This document shows positions 11,212 through 22,000 of a DNA stretch of 64,000 bases, piece by piece. The stretch is taken from contig NZ_CP058246.1 in NCBI RefSeq assembly GCF_013388355.1, positions 1,860,001 to 1,924,000 on the forward strand. The letters run 5' to 3'. Each line of letters starts with the position of its first letter. Position 1 is the stretch's first letter. A model generated the notes under the pieces. It saw nothing but the letters and a program-made list of their open reading frames with translations, ran no database searches and had not been told where the DNA came from. The position numbers and the translations under genes are program-made. This DNA is from Flavobacterium sp. LPB0248 (GTDB lineage Bacteria > Bacteroidota > Bacteroidia > Flavobacteriales > Flavobacteriaceae).

Positions 11212-11637
11212 TTATTGAGAAATATAAGAATTCAAATGGTTGATTGTATCTTTCTGAATTTCTATAATTGCCTTCACTACATCGCTGATTGAAATTACTC
11301 CAACCACTGTTCCATCTTCTAAAACAGGCAGGTGTCTTATTCTTTTTTCGCTCATAAGTTCCATACAATCTTCAAGATTATCTGAAAGTTTTACTGTAAA
11401 AACATGACTTTCCATAATCTCATGAACAAAAGTTTCTTTAGAAGATTTATCTTTCAGTACAATTTTTCGGGCGTAATCCCTCTCCGATAATATTCCTTTT
11501 AGAATATTATCATCCATAACTAAAATTGCTCCAATGTTTTTTTCTCCCATCACTTTTAACGCATCATAAACCGTTAAATTAGAGAAAATAGAATAAACAT
11601 TTCTTCCTTTTGCTTTAAGTATTTGATCTACAGTCAT
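11212..11637 (-). CDS. CBS-domain protein
   Basis: The 141-residue cytoplasmic protein consists of a single pair of CBS motifs (Bateman module). The first half contains VYDALKVMGEKNIGAILVMD and GILSERDYARKIV; the second contains NLEDCMELMSEKRIRHLPVLE and VVGVISISDVVKAII. Such stand-alone CBS pairs usually bind adenine nucleotides and act as energy or redox sensors, or regulate a partner. No partner domain or partner gene is next to it, so the target is unknown. It is followed by the malic enzyme gene after 154 bp. The ATG at 11637 starts directly at MTVDQILKAKG, which fits the usual CBS N-terminus. Confidence 0.9.
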   Translation of the reverse strand: MTVDQILKAKGRNVYSIFSNLTVYDALKVMGEKNIGAILVMDDNILKGILSERDYARKIVLKDKSSKETFVHEIMESHVFTVKLSDNLEDCMELMSEKRIRHLPVLEDGTVVGVISISDVVKAIIEIQKDTINHLNSYISQ

Positions 11638-11755
11638 AATGAAAAATTTTTAGGATTATAAAGTTAAAACAAAAACAAACACGATCTACAGCGAAATCGA
11701 TTTTTTAAAACATAACTAATTCATTTTAAATATAATACACAAAAATTAAGATTTT

Positions 11756-11763
11756 CAAATTTA
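11756..11763 (-). promoter_or_regulatory. Possible -7 box upstream of the CBS gene
   Basis: The minus strand reads TAAATTTG, matching TAnnTTTG, about 118 bases upstream of the CBS-protein ATG. No clear -33 box accompanies it, so support is weak. Confidence 0.25.
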
Positions 11764-11828
11764 TAGTGTAAAGAATGAATTTGTTTAGAATTGTTTTTTG
11801 AAGAAATTTAGATTTTTTAACGTTTACC

Positions 11829-12160
11829 GACCAGAAACTCCTATCGGAGTTTTTTCATTTTTTTATAACCATTAAGAATGCCCCAAAAGAGCATAATATT
11901 TATAGCCAAAAAAATAATTGTAAATGAAAAAAGCTCCAGAGGAGCGACATATCACCCCGCTGGGGCTTTTGGATGGGATATAATATCTTTTCTATAAATA
12001 TTTCGTCCCGCCGGGACTACCAAGCAACAACTCCTAAAGGAGTTTTCTTTTTATGATAATTAAAGCAATGCTCCAGCGGAGCATAATATTTATAGCTGAA
12101 AAATTATACCAAAAGAAAAGAGCTCCAGAGGAGCGAAATATACCCCCACATTACCCCGTA
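11829..12160. repeat. Cluster of REP-like short palindromes
   Basis: This non-coding stretch holds at least seven short GC-rich palindromes in AT-rich DNA: AACTCC-TATC-GGAGTT (11836-11851), GCTCC-AGA-GGAGC near 11933 and again near 12122, CCCC-GCT-GGGG near 11954, GTCCCG-CCGGGAC near 12005, AACTCC-TAAA-GGAGTT near 12029, and ATGCTCC-AGC-GGAGCAT near 12068. Several are followed, on one strand or the other, by a shared tail close to CGAAATATTTATAG. Palindrome plus conserved tail is the layout of repetitive extragenic palindromes. Which family they belong to, and whether a REP-associated transposase mobilises them, cannot be told here; no such gene is in the window. Confidence 0.7.
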
Positions 12161-12190
12161 GAGATTGTAAAATTTCAGAAAGTTATTAAC

Positions 12191-12206
12191 ACGACATATA
12201 TGTCGT
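12191..12206. promoter_or_regulatory. Perfect 16-bp palindrome, possible operator
   Basis: ACGACATATATGTCGT is a perfect dyad about 165 bases upstream of the 110-residue ORF. It lacks the loop and tail of the neighbouring REP-like elements, so it looks more like a binding site for a dimeric regulator. No regulator gene is adjacent. Confidence 0.3.
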
Positions 12207-12269
12207 TTTATCTTTTTTTTCATTTTAATAGATTTGCCTTCAATTTTATTTGTAAGATTTATTTTAAAC

Positions 12270-12287
12270 AACATACGATCGTATGTT
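12270..12287. promoter_or_regulatory. Perfect 18-bp palindrome, possible operator
   Basis: AACATACGATCGTATGTT is a perfect dyad 84 bases upstream of the ATG of the 110-residue ORF. Continuous dyads of this length and GC pattern resemble operators of dimeric repressors such as TetR-family proteins; that assignment is inference. Confidence 0.35.
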
Positions 12288-12371
12288 AGAAATAATAAAA
12301 AGAAAAAGCATCTTGCATGAAATAATTTAGAATAATAAAATATCTATTTTTTCAAATAAACACCTCATTAT

Positions 12372-12704
12372 ATGGAATCAAACGAAATCAAAAATTTAGA
12401 TCTTAGAAAATTAGCCTCTCTATATTTTCGAACATTAAAACCTACAAATGACAAAACTAATGTTGCTGAGATTAAGTTTCAAAATTATTTAGAACTCGGC
12501 TGCGTAATTACCGATATGCTGAAATTATGTATTTTGGCTTTGGAGCAAGATACCCATAAAATTCCTGAAACTGACAAACGTCAATCTATCAATATAGGTT
12601 TAATTCTGGAAACTGTTCTTCAATTAATACCTCAAGATGAATTTGATTTTTTAAGTGAAATTGACTATTTACTTAATAGAAATGCTAATATAACTACAGA
12701 ATAA
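12372..12704 (+). CDS. Hypothetical protein, 110 residues
   Basis: I do not recognise this family. The frame runs from ATG at 12372 to TAA at 12704 and encodes a soluble, mainly helical, mildly acidic protein: a start rich in Asn and Lys (MESNEIKNLDLRKLASLYF), a middle helix (YLELGCVITDMLKLCILALEQ) with the only two cysteines, and a Leu/Ile/Phe-rich end (IGLILETVLQLIPQDEFDFL). There is no signal peptide, membrane helix or catalytic motif. It stands alone on the plus strand between two palindrome-rich stretches, with two perfect dyads upstream. Codon use looks like the surrounding AT-rich genes. It could be a small conserved protein or a recent acquisition; the sequence alone does not decide. 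Confidence 0.65.
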   Translation: MESNEIKNLDLRKLASLYFRTLKPTNDKTNVAEIKFQNYLELGCVITDMLKLCILALEQDTHKIPETDKRQSINIGLILETVLQLIPQDEFDFLSEIDYLLNRNANITTE

Positions 12705-12831
12705 ACAAAAACCCTTTTTCTGATTTAATACATAGATGATAAAATATAAATTTTATTATTCATCAATTGATTTTTATTAACCAATCAAATGTCCCTACAG
12801 GATAAAATAAACACGGATAATCATTTGCGTT

Positions 12832-12916
12832 CTACCAATCAGTCACTCCTAGCGGAGTGGGCCTCGAATTATATAATGATTGAAAAAACACTCCGTTAGG
12901 AGTGACTGATCGGTAG
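12832..12916. repeat. Inverted repeat, 28-bp arms, REP-like
   Basis: Arms at 12832-12859 and 12889-12916 are inverted copies with two mismatches, separated by 29 bp. Each arm contains its own smaller palindrome (CACTCC-TAGC-GGAGTG and CACTCCG-TTA-GGAGTG), so the element is a nested dyad. A further palindrome, ATCCCGTAGGGAT, lies at 12945-12957. This resembles paired REP elements (a BIME-like arrangement) between the 110-residue ORF and the adhesin operon. Confidence 0.7.
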
Positions 12917-12973
12917 AAAAAAAATAATCACACCCCAAACCATTATCCCGTAGGGATTATTTCTAAACAGAAA

Positions 12974-13001
12974 CCCCTTTTCTAAAATTTAGAAAAGGGA
13001 T
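12974..13001 (-). terminator. Hairpin downstream of the adhesin operon
   Basis: CCCTTTTCTAAA and TTTAGAAAAGGG form a long stem 25-50 bases after the OmpA-family stop codon at 13026. The following base run is short on U on the minus strand, so termination is plausible but not certain; the hairpin may also serve the plus strand. Confidence 0.5.
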
Positions 13002-13025
13002 TTTATAATTTATAAAGAAGATATT

Positions 13026-15038
13026 TTACATTGCCACAATAATAAATTCGCTTCGTCTATTTTTCATGTGTTCTTTTTCTGTACATTTTACTCCGTCAGC
13101 ACATTTGTTTACTAGTTGCGTTTCTCCATAACCTTTGGCACTTAATCGATCTTCGCTGATTCCTTTTTGAACTAACCAGTTTTTGGTTGATTGTGCTCTT
13201 TTTTCTGAAAGAATCTGATTGCTTTCTGAAGAAGAACGGCTATCGGTATGTGAACGAATATCTAATTTCATTGTTGGATATTCATTTAAAAGATTAACCA
13301 CTTTCATTAATTGCGGTTCTGATGTTCTCTTGATTGTTGCTTTACCTAAATCAAAGAAATTCATAGGCAGATTTAACAGTTTTGCAATATCTACTCCTAC
13401 TCTTATAGAACCCACTTTTACTGGACTGATTGTCGTTTTTTTAATGGCTACAGTTTTTGCAACAAGAGGTTTAAAAACTTTGTTTAATGCAATCATTTGA
13501 GTCGTTTCTCCTTTTTCTTTAAGGATTGTTACCGCAACTTCTTTGGCATTGTAATCTGTTTTAGCAGTTCTAATCGTGTATTTTTTGCCACATCTTAAAT
13601 CAGGAAAAATGTAGTTTCCTTTTTCGTCTGTAGTGATTGTTCCAACTGGATCAAATTTTTCATTAAACAAAGTCAAAGAAGTATTGGCTAATATCTCATT
13701 TGTTTCTGCATCGGTAACTGTTCCCGATAAATTTTGCTCGCAGATTAATCTTCTTGTTTCTGTAAATCTGTAAATATCATCCAAACCAAGTCCGCTTTCT
13801 CTGTTTGAAGAAAAGTAACCGCTTCTGGTTTTGCTGTCAATACTAAAAGCAAAATCGTCTTGCTTACTATTTACTGGTTCGCCAACATTTAAAACTTCAT
13901 CAAAAGTTCCGTTCGTTTTTATTCTCGAAGCAAAAATATCTAATCCGCCTAAACCTGGACGGCCATCAGTTGCAAAATACAATTCGTTATCTCCAGAAAT
14001 GAACGGAAATGTTTCTCTTGCTTCAGTATTAATTGCTGGGCCTAAATTTTCTGGTGTCCCAAAAGTTCCGTCTTCATTAATTGCAACTTTAAAAATATCT
14101 GATTGACCTAACGTTCCTGGCATATCTGATGCAAAGTACAATGTTTTTTCGTCTACACTTAAAGCGGGATGTGCCGTACTATATTGATCGCTGTTGAACG
14201 GAAGCTCTTTTACATTTTGCCATGTATTATCGATAAGTTCCGCTTTGTATAGTTTTAAAAGTGTTACGTTTTTGTCGTTACTTCTTCTTTTACCATCAGT
14301 AAAATTATTTCGGGTAAAATACATGGTTCTTCCGTCTTTTGTAAAAATCGGACTTGATTCATTAAAATTGTCTTTTTTTCTTTTTACTAAAAGTTCTGGC
14401 TTTCCAACACTTCCATCTGGCATTAAATCGGCTATGTAAAGTCTAGAAAACGATCTATTTGTCCATTGAAAATTAGCTTTAACAACTCCGCCTGTATCGC
14501 GTGCAGAAGTAAAAATAATTTTGTTATTGTAAACAACGCTTCCGTAATCTGAATATCTTGAGTTAACTCCAGCGTCACCTATTTGAAATCGGCCTGAGTT
14601 TTCTTTTATTTCTTCTAAATAATTTTTCTCACTTCTGATTAAATCTGCTCTTTTTTCTGCAGTTGCCTTTTGATTGAATTTTTGTAAAATCTCATCAGAC
14701 TTGCGATAATCTCCTGCTGATTTTAAAGATTGCGCATATCGATACAAATACTCAGCTTCTTGATTTTCGTTTATTACAAATAATTGCTCGTACCATTTTA
14801 ATGCGCTTTTTAATTCTCCATTAAAATAATATGAATTTGCCAAACGCTGAATTATTCCTTGGTCGGTAGTCTGATCACTTACCAAAGTCTCATAAACTTT
14901 TATCGCATCTGCGTAAGCGTACTCGTCGTATTTTTTATCTGCATATTTTATGTTCATGGTTGTGAATGGGTTTTGTGCCTTCACAGTTGAAATAAAACTA
15001 CACAGTAAAAAGATCAAAATTAATTTTATAGCTTTCAT
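13026..15038 (-). CDS. OmpA-family envelope protein with TPR and PD40 repeats (adhesin-operon partner)
   Basis: The 670-residue protein has a signal peptide (MKAIKLILIFLLCSFISTVKA), tetratricopeptide-like repeats at about 25-140 (YADAIKVYETLV, LKSALKWYEQLF, GDYRKSDEILQKF), PD40/WD40-like beta-propeller repeats at about 150-430 (SSPIFTKDGRTMYFTRN, AHPALSVDEKTLYFASDMPG, TFPFISGDNELYFATDG), a carboxypeptidase-regulatory-like domain at about 440-520 (LSGTVTDAETNEILANTSLTL) and a C-terminal OmpA domain (FFDLGKATI, LDIRSHTDSR, NRRSEFIIV) that binds peptidoglycan. It ends the operon, 8 bases after the PorP/SprF-like gene. In Bacteroidota such triads accompany type-B type IX substrates; the likely role is anchoring the surface protein to the cell wall. 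The function is inferred from this architecture. Confidence 0.9.
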   Translation of the reverse strand: MKAIKLILIFLLCSFISTVKAQNPFTTMNIKYADKKYDEYAYADAIKVYETLVSDQTTDQGIIQRLANSYYFNGELKSALKWYEQLFVINENQEAEYLYRYAQSLKSAGDYRKSDEILQKFNQKATAEKRADLIRSEKNYLEEIKENSGRFQIGDAGVNSRYSDYGSVVYNNKIIFTSARDTGGVVKANFQWTNRSFSRLYIADLMPDGSVGKPELLVKRKKDNFNESSPIFTKDGRTMYFTRNNFTDGKRRSNDKNVTLLKLYKAELIDNTWQNVKELPFNSDQYSTAHPALSVDEKTLYFASDMPGTLGQSDIFKVAINEDGTFGTPENLGPAINTEARETFPFISGDNELYFATDGRPGLGGLDIFASRIKTNGTFDEVLNVGEPVNSKQDDFAFSIDSKTRSGYFSSNRESGLGLDDIYRFTETRRLICEQNLSGTVTDAETNEILANTSLTLFNEKFDPVGTITTDEKGNYIFPDLRCGKKYTIRTAKTDYNAKEVAVTILKEKGETTQMIALNKVFKPLVAKTVAIKKTTISPVKVGSIRVGVDIAKLLNLPMNFFDLGKATIKRTSEPQLMKVVNLLNEYPTMKLDIRSHTDSRSSSESNQILSEKRAQSTKNWLVQKGISEDRLSAKGYGETQLVNKCADGVKCTEKEHMKNRRSEFIIVAM

Positions 15039-15046
15039 AGGTTGTA

Positions 15047-15958
15047 TTAAAAGAATCTTGGGGATATCATTTTATTATAATTATTAAAGAATTCGAATCT
15101 TAAGAAAATCTCGTGAGATCCAGAATTGTATTTTCTTAATCTTGTAGTTTCATGATCGTAACCATAACCTATGTACATTCCTTTTGTTACTTGAAACCCT
15201 GCCATTGCACTAACTGATGCACTCCAACGATAAGCAAGACCTAAAACGAATTTATCATTAAACATAAAATTTCCTGAAACATCTACCTGAAGCGGTGCTC
15301 CTTCAACCATTTTGGCCATTAAAGCTGGTTTGAATTTTATATATTCTAAACGATCTAGATTAAATACATAACCTGCTATTAAATAATAATTGATTTTATC
15401 TTTAAAAATAGCCACATCGTCTGAATCATAACGATTTGTTTCAATAAAATTAGGAACAGATAATCCGATGTAAGCTCTGTCTGAATGATAATAAATTCCT
15501 GCTCCAACGTTTGGCGAAAACTTATTTTTTAGATTCTGAAACTGAGGATCATCCTGATCTTCATAACTCAACTTATTAATGTCAATATTGAAAAGATTGG
15601 CTGTTCCTTTTATACCAAAAGATAAATTCCATGATTCTGATGTTGGAATGGTATAAGACAAATCTGCCGATAAAGTATTTTCTACAGTCGGTCCGATTTT
15701 GTCATTTACCAAAGAAACTCCAAGTCCTAAATCACTGTTATTTAAAGGCGTATTAACCGAAAACGTACTTGTTTCTGGTGCTCCATCTAATCCAACCCAT
15801 TGTGTACGATATAAACCAAAAACGCTTAAAGCTCCTCTTGAACCCGCATACGCTGGATTGACTTCGATTGTGTTGTACATATATTGTGTGTACTGTGCAT
15901 CTTGCTGCGCATAGGACACAATCGAAAAAAACATAAAAACTAAAATTAATTTTTTCAT
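15047..15958 (-). CDS. PorP/SprF family type IX secretion outer-membrane protein
   Basis: The 303-residue protein begins with a signal peptide (MKKLILVFMFFSIVSYAQ) followed at once by the family signature QDAQYTQYMYNTIEVNPAYAGSRG. The rest is alternating amphipathic strands (GLGVSLVNDKIGPTVENTLSADLSY; NYYLIAGYVFNL) and ends in an outer-membrane-like terminal aromatic (SPRFF). The PorP/SprF family forms small barrels that help secrete or attach individual type-B-CTD proteins; SprF does this for SprB in F. johnsoniae. It sits 47 bases after the giant adhesin and 8 before the OmpA-family gene, so it is most likely dedicated to that adhesin. It is one of many paralogues in such genomes, so I give no symbol. 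Confidence 0.93.
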   Translation of the reverse strand: MKKLILVFMFFSIVSYAQQDAQYTQYMYNTIEVNPAYAGSRGALSVFGLYRTQWVGLDGAPETSTFSVNTPLNNSDLGLGVSLVNDKIGPTVENTLSADLSYTIPTSESWNLSFGIKGTANLFNIDINKLSYEDQDDPQFQNLKNKFSPNVGAGIYYHSDRAYIGLSVPNFIETNRYDSDDVAIFKDKINYYLIAGYVFNLDRLEYIKFKPALMAKMVEGAPLQVDVSGNFMFNDKFVLGLAYRWSASVSAMAGFQVTKGMYIGYGYDHETTRLRKYNSGSHEIFLRFEFFNNYNKMISPRFF

Positions 15959-16005
15959 TTATGAAGTTTTAGAACGGCTTAGGGTTAACTAAGCCGTATT
16001 CCATT

Positions 16006-19000
16006 TTATTTATTAAGGTATAAGTAACCAGATTCTTGGTGAGACTTCTGCGCACTATCTTTATATTTTAAGATATAGAAATACGTTCCAACTGGAAGAC
16101 CATCTGTTTGTTTGATTGTCGAACGTCCGTTAGAATATCCTTCAAAAACTCGATCATTATTGTTATACTGATCAATGCTGAAAACCAAAACTCCCCAACG
16201 GTTATAAATTTCAACTGTATTATCTGGATAACATTCAATTCCTCTAATATAGAATCTTGCATTCTTGCTGTCTCCATTTGGAGAGAAAGCATTCATTACT
16301 TTAATAGAACATCCGTTTAAGTCTAAAACTGTTGGGCTATCTCCACTGTTGCTTGAATCATCTGACTGATCTTCAACAACAACTCCTCTTACACTGCTTC
16401 CTTTTACAGTTGCCTGATTACTCACACTGCCTCGATTAATATCTTCTTGAGTGATTTTGTAAACCGCTGTAAAATTCGTTTCGTTAGATTCGTTCACTCC
16501 CAAATTAATTGCTTGTCCTGAAACTACTACTCCTGGCAATGGATCGTTTATTGTGATTCCTACAAGAGGTACATTTCCAGTATTGGTTACAGTAAACTTG
16601 TATGTAATTGTTTCTCCTGCATTTGCAAAACCGCTCTTATTTTCGTCATTGAAAACTGCTGTTTTGATAACCGAAATAGCTGGAACTTCAACAAAAACAT
16701 TTAACACTGCTGTAGAACAATTTGTATCATTAGCTTTTTCGCAAACCTGATAAGTCAACGGATAATTTCCTCCTGGTGTATTTGGCTTAACATTTACCGT
16801 TCCGTCAGCATTCCACTCAAAATATGGACTAACTGTTAATGGCTTAATTATAACATCTGCAGGATTTATTGGCTGTCCGTTTATCAAATCATTATCTAAA
16901 ACATTTACAAATTCTAATGAACCGTTAATTCCATCAGCACTAACATCATTATCATTATTTAAAGTAATTTTATTTTCTGTTGGCGGAGTCGGGTCTACAA
17001 CATTGTCAACTGTAATCTTAATTACTGCCTGACTGCAATTTGATGCATTTGCAGCTTCACAAATCTGATAAGTCACTTCGTAAACTCCATCTGCAGTATT
17101 TGCGGCAATGTTAATTGAACCGTCTGCATTCAACGTAATATTTGGATGCACAACTGGAACTGATAAAATAACATCTGAAGCCTTCAATTTTGCTCCGTTT
17201 AATAAGTCATTTTCAAAAATATTAATGTTAGCATTTGCCCCTTTCTTTACATTTACTGGTCCTGCCTCGTCATTATTTGCTTTTATGCTAAATGTTGGAC
17301 GTGCATTACAATCTGGCGTAGCTAACGGATAAGCAACAGAAACTACAACAGTTGGATTTAATGAGAATTCCATTTTTACTCCATTTCGGGTAGCTTCAAA
17401 TCCGTCTGCTCCTTCTGCCCATATTCCGTTATTTAAAATCCATCCTGGCCAATCTGTTCCATTCTGGTTACTGTCAATCTCTGCTCCTGGCCATAAAATA
17501 TTTCCACTCAATGGCAGATTGGTCTGAGTTGCGACAACATTATTGTTGCTATCAATCCATCTAACAGTTAATGAATTATGTGCTGTGAAATTTTCTGGTG
17601 CAACTGTATAATTAACATAAGGAACATTGTTTGAACAATAACTGTTTGCTGTTACATTCATTTTTGGTTCAGTTACGCTAACTTTTACAACATTTGAGTC
17701 ACAGTTATTTGGATTTAACTTTTCGCAGATTGTGTATGTCAATTCATATTCTCCTGCAGGTGCATTAGGTGCTAGTACAACATTTCCGTCTGTATCTACA
17801 GTTAAATATCCTTTTGGATCTGCTTTAGTTACTTTCAGATCAACATCTGATGGCACTAATTTATTTCCATCTTTAGTATCATTCTCAAAAACATTGATTA
17901 CTGTTTGTGGAATATTTACTCCAACTGCAGATGGCACAAGATCTTCGTTTGCCACAAGATTTCCTCCTGTAACTTTTACCACTGTAATTACCGAATCACA
18001 ATTTGTTGGATTCGTATTCTCACAGATTTTATATTCTACATTATAATCTGCTGCTGGCGTGTTTGGTGCAACTGTAATCGTATAGTCTGAATTTAATGTA
18101 AGTCCTGCTGGAAGCGTTCCCACGATTTCAAACTTAACTTCTCCTGCTGCTGTTCCAACCACGATTGGGCTTTCGTTTAATTTGTCATTTGCTGTCAATG
18201 CAATTGTTGTTCCTCCGATATTTCCGTTTATTGAAGCTATTACATCTTCAACCGCATCGATTACTGGAGTTCCAACTGTCACTTTCACGGTATTTGAACT
18301 GCAGTTGTCCGGGTTTAATTTCTCGCAGATTTCATAAGTCAGCTCATAATCTCCCGCTGGCGGATTAGCACCTAATACAATGTTTCCGTCTGTATCTACA
18401 GTCAGATATCCTTTTGGATCTGCCGCTGTAGTTTTCAGCGTAACATCTGAAGGATTTAACGGCTGCGAATTTTTTGTGTCATTGTCAAAAACGTTTTTGC
18501 CTAATGTCTGAGGAGCATTTGATCCTAAAACTGAAGGGATAACATCTTCGTTTGCCACAAGGTTTCCTGCTGTAACCGGTACGGTTATAGTTACCGAGTC
18601 GCAGTTTGTCGGATTCGTGTTTTCGCAGATTTTATATTCTACATTATAGTTTCCTTTTGGTGTATTTGGCTCAACTGTAATCGTATAGTCTGAATTTAAT
18701 GTAAGTCCTGCTGGAAGTGTTCCCACGATTTCAAACTTAACTTCTCCTGCTGCTGTTCCAACTGCGATTGGGCTTCCGTTTAATTTATCATTTGCCGTCA
18801 ATGCAATTGTTGTTCCTCCGATATTTCCGTTTATTGAAGCTATTACATCTTCAACTGCATCGATTACTGGAGTTCCAACTGTTACTTTTACGGTATTTGA
18901 ACTGCAGTTGTCCGGGTTTAATTTCTCGCAGATTTCATAAGTCAGCTCATAATCTCCCGCTGGCGGATTAGCGCCTAAAACAATGTTTCCGTCCGTATCC

Positions 19001-22000
19001 ACAGTCAGATATCCTTTTAGATCTGCCGCTGTAGTTTTAAGCGTAACATCTGACGGGTTTAGCGGCTGAGCATTTTTAGTATCATTGTCAAAAACATTTT
19101 TGCCTAATGTCTGAGGAACATTTGATCCTAAAACTGAAGGGATAACATCTTTGTTTGCCACAAGGTTTCCTGCTGTAACCGGCACGGTTATAGTCACCGA
19201 GTCGCAGTTTGTCGGATTCGTGTTTTCGCAGATTTTATATTCTACATTATAGTTTCCTTTTGGAGTATTTGGCTCAACTGTAATCGTATAGTCTGAATTT
19301 AATGTAAGCCCCGTTGGAAGCGTTCCCACGATTTCAAACTTAACTTCTCCAGCTCCTGTTCCAACCACGATTGGGCTTCCGTTTAATTTATCATTTGCCG
19401 TCAATGCAATTGTTGTTCCTCCGATATTTCCGTTTATTGAAGCTATCACATCTTCAACCGCATCGATTACTGGAGTTCCAACTGTCACTTTCACGGTATT
19501 TGAACTGCAGTTGTCCGGGTTTAATTTCTCGCAGATTTCATAAGTCAGCTCGTAATCTCCCGCTGGCGGATTAGCGCCTAATACAATGTTTCCGTCTGCA
19601 TCTAAACTTAAATACCCTTTTAGATCTGCCGCTGTGGTTTTAAGCGTAACATCTGAAGGATTTAATGGCTGAGAATTTTTTGTGTCATTGTCAAAAACGT
19701 TTTTGCCCAATGTCTGAGGAGCATTCGATCCTAAAACCGAAGGGATAACATCTTCGTTTGCTACAAGATTTCCTGCCGTAACTGGCACGGTTATAGTAAC
19801 TGAATCGCAGTTTGCAGGAACTGCACCTACTTCACATATTATATATTCTACATTATAGTTTCCTTTTGGAGTATTTGGAGCTACCGTAATAGTTCCATTT
19901 GCATTTAATGTTAATCCAGATGGTAAAGTGCCAACAATATTTATAGTCACTTCTCCTGAATTACTTCCAATTACTACTTTATCACCATTTAATATATCAT
20001 TTTCTATTAGAGATACTGTTGTTCCGCCAATATTTCCATTAATTGGAGTAATAGTATCTAGTACTGCGTCTATTGTATTTACAACTTTAACTTCTGCTGT
20101 AGCTTTTTTACAGTTTGATGGATCCGCATCTTTCTCACAGATTTCATAAGTAATGCTGTAGGTTCCGCTTGGCGTGTTTGCTGCAAGAGTAACATCTCCA
20201 TTGGCATCAACGCTTAATGGTCCTGATGAATCTGCTGTAACAATTGTATTACTCGAAGTAACTGGAACACCATTTAAAGTATCATTCGTTTTAACATTGC
20301 CAATAGTTGCTGTTGTTGATCCTGAAGATTTTGTTCCGAAATCATCATCATTAGCACATAAGATTGATTTAATAACAAAACTTACATCATCAGATGAACA
20401 TCCATTAGACGATACAGAAATAGTATAACTTCCTGCAGGTGCTGTAATTGTACCTGAGTTATTAGCAACTCCCGCTGAAGGAGTTATTGTATAATTATAA
20501 GTTGAATTATAATTATTAATAACAAAACTTCCAGTAGCAGTTAAACACGTTGGTTGTGTAATCGTACTTAATGCTGGTGCTGAAGGCGTAGAATAAACGT
20601 TTATGCTTACCGAAGTTCTTGGACTTTCGCATCCGTCTGTAGAAGTCTCGCTTACATAATACGTTCCTGTTGCAAGAGTTTCAGTTCCCGCGTACAGAGT
20701 CCCGCCTGTATTCGCGCTGTACCATTTATACGAAGCTCCTGATGGAGAAAGATCGCCTACTTTTTTATTGTCCGCAGAGCAGAAGTTCTGTGCAGAAGCT
20801 GCTGGCGCTGACGGAGTAGCGTTTACTTTTACGCTTACCGAAGTTCTTGAGCTTTCGCATCCGTCTGTAGAAGTCTCGCTTACATAATACGTTCCTGTTG
20901 CAAGCGTTTCAGCTCCTGCATACAGAGTACCCCCTGTATTTGCACTGTACCATTTGTACGAAGCGCCTGACGGAGACAGATCGCTTACTTTTTTATTGTC
21001 CGCAGAGCAGAAATTCTGTGCAGAAGCTGCTGGCGCTGACGGAGTAGCATTTACCTTTACGCTTACCGAAGTTCTTGAGCTTTCGCATCCGTCTGTAGAA
21101 GTCTCGCTTACATAATACGTCCCTGTTGCTAGAGTTTCAGTTCCTGTATACAGAGTACCCCCTGTATTTGCACTGTACCATTTGTACGAAGCGCCTGACG
21201 GTGACAGATCGCCTACTTTTTTATTGTCCGCAGAGCAGAAGTTCTGTGCAGAAGCTGCTGGCGCTGACGGAGTAGCGTTTACTTTTACGCTTACCGAAGT
21301 TCTTGAGCTTTCGCATCCGTCTGTAGAAGTTTCGCTTACATAATACGTTCCCGTCGCAAGAGTTTCAGTTCCCGCGTACAGAGTCCCGCCTGTATTGGCG
21401 CTGTACCATTTGTACGAAGCGCCTGATGGAGACAGATCGCTTACTTTTTTATTGTCCGCAGAGCAGAAGTTCTGTGCAGAAGCTGCTGGCGCTGACGGAG
21501 TAGCGTTTACTTTTACGCTTACCGAAGTTCTTGAGCTTTCGCATCCGTCTGTAGAAGTCTCGCTTAAATAATACGTCCCTGTTGCTAGAGTTTCAGTTCC
21601 TGCATACAGAGTGCCGCCTGTATTTGCACTGTACCATTTGTACGAAGCGCCTGACGGAGACAGATCGCTTACTTTTTTATTGTCTGACGAACAGAAGTAC
21701 TGTGCCGAAGCTGCTGGCGCTGACGGAGTAGCATTTACCTTTACGCTTACCGAAGTTCTTGAGCTTTCGCATCCGTTTGTTGTTTGGCTTACGTAATACG
21801 TTCCTGTTGCAAGTGTTTCAGTTCCTCCATACAGAGTCCCGCCTGTGCTGGCGCTGTACCACTTATATGATGCTCCTGATGGAGACAGATCGCCTACTTT
21901 TTTATTGTCCGACGAACAGAATGTTTGAGCTGAAGCTGTCGGTGCTGATGGCGTAGTATTCACTGTAACCGATACCGAAGTTCTTGAACTCTCGCATCCG

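Noticed and set aside
11829..12160. CRISPR array
   Set aside because: The palindromes are short, of different stem sequence and irregularly spaced; there are no constant 28-37 bp direct repeats with unique spacers and no cas genes.
18165..19574. Three plus-strand frames of 67 codons with nearly the same sequence, 603 bp apart
   Set aside because: They are antisense shadows of the adhesin tandem repeat; the recurrence reflects the repeat period, not a gene family.
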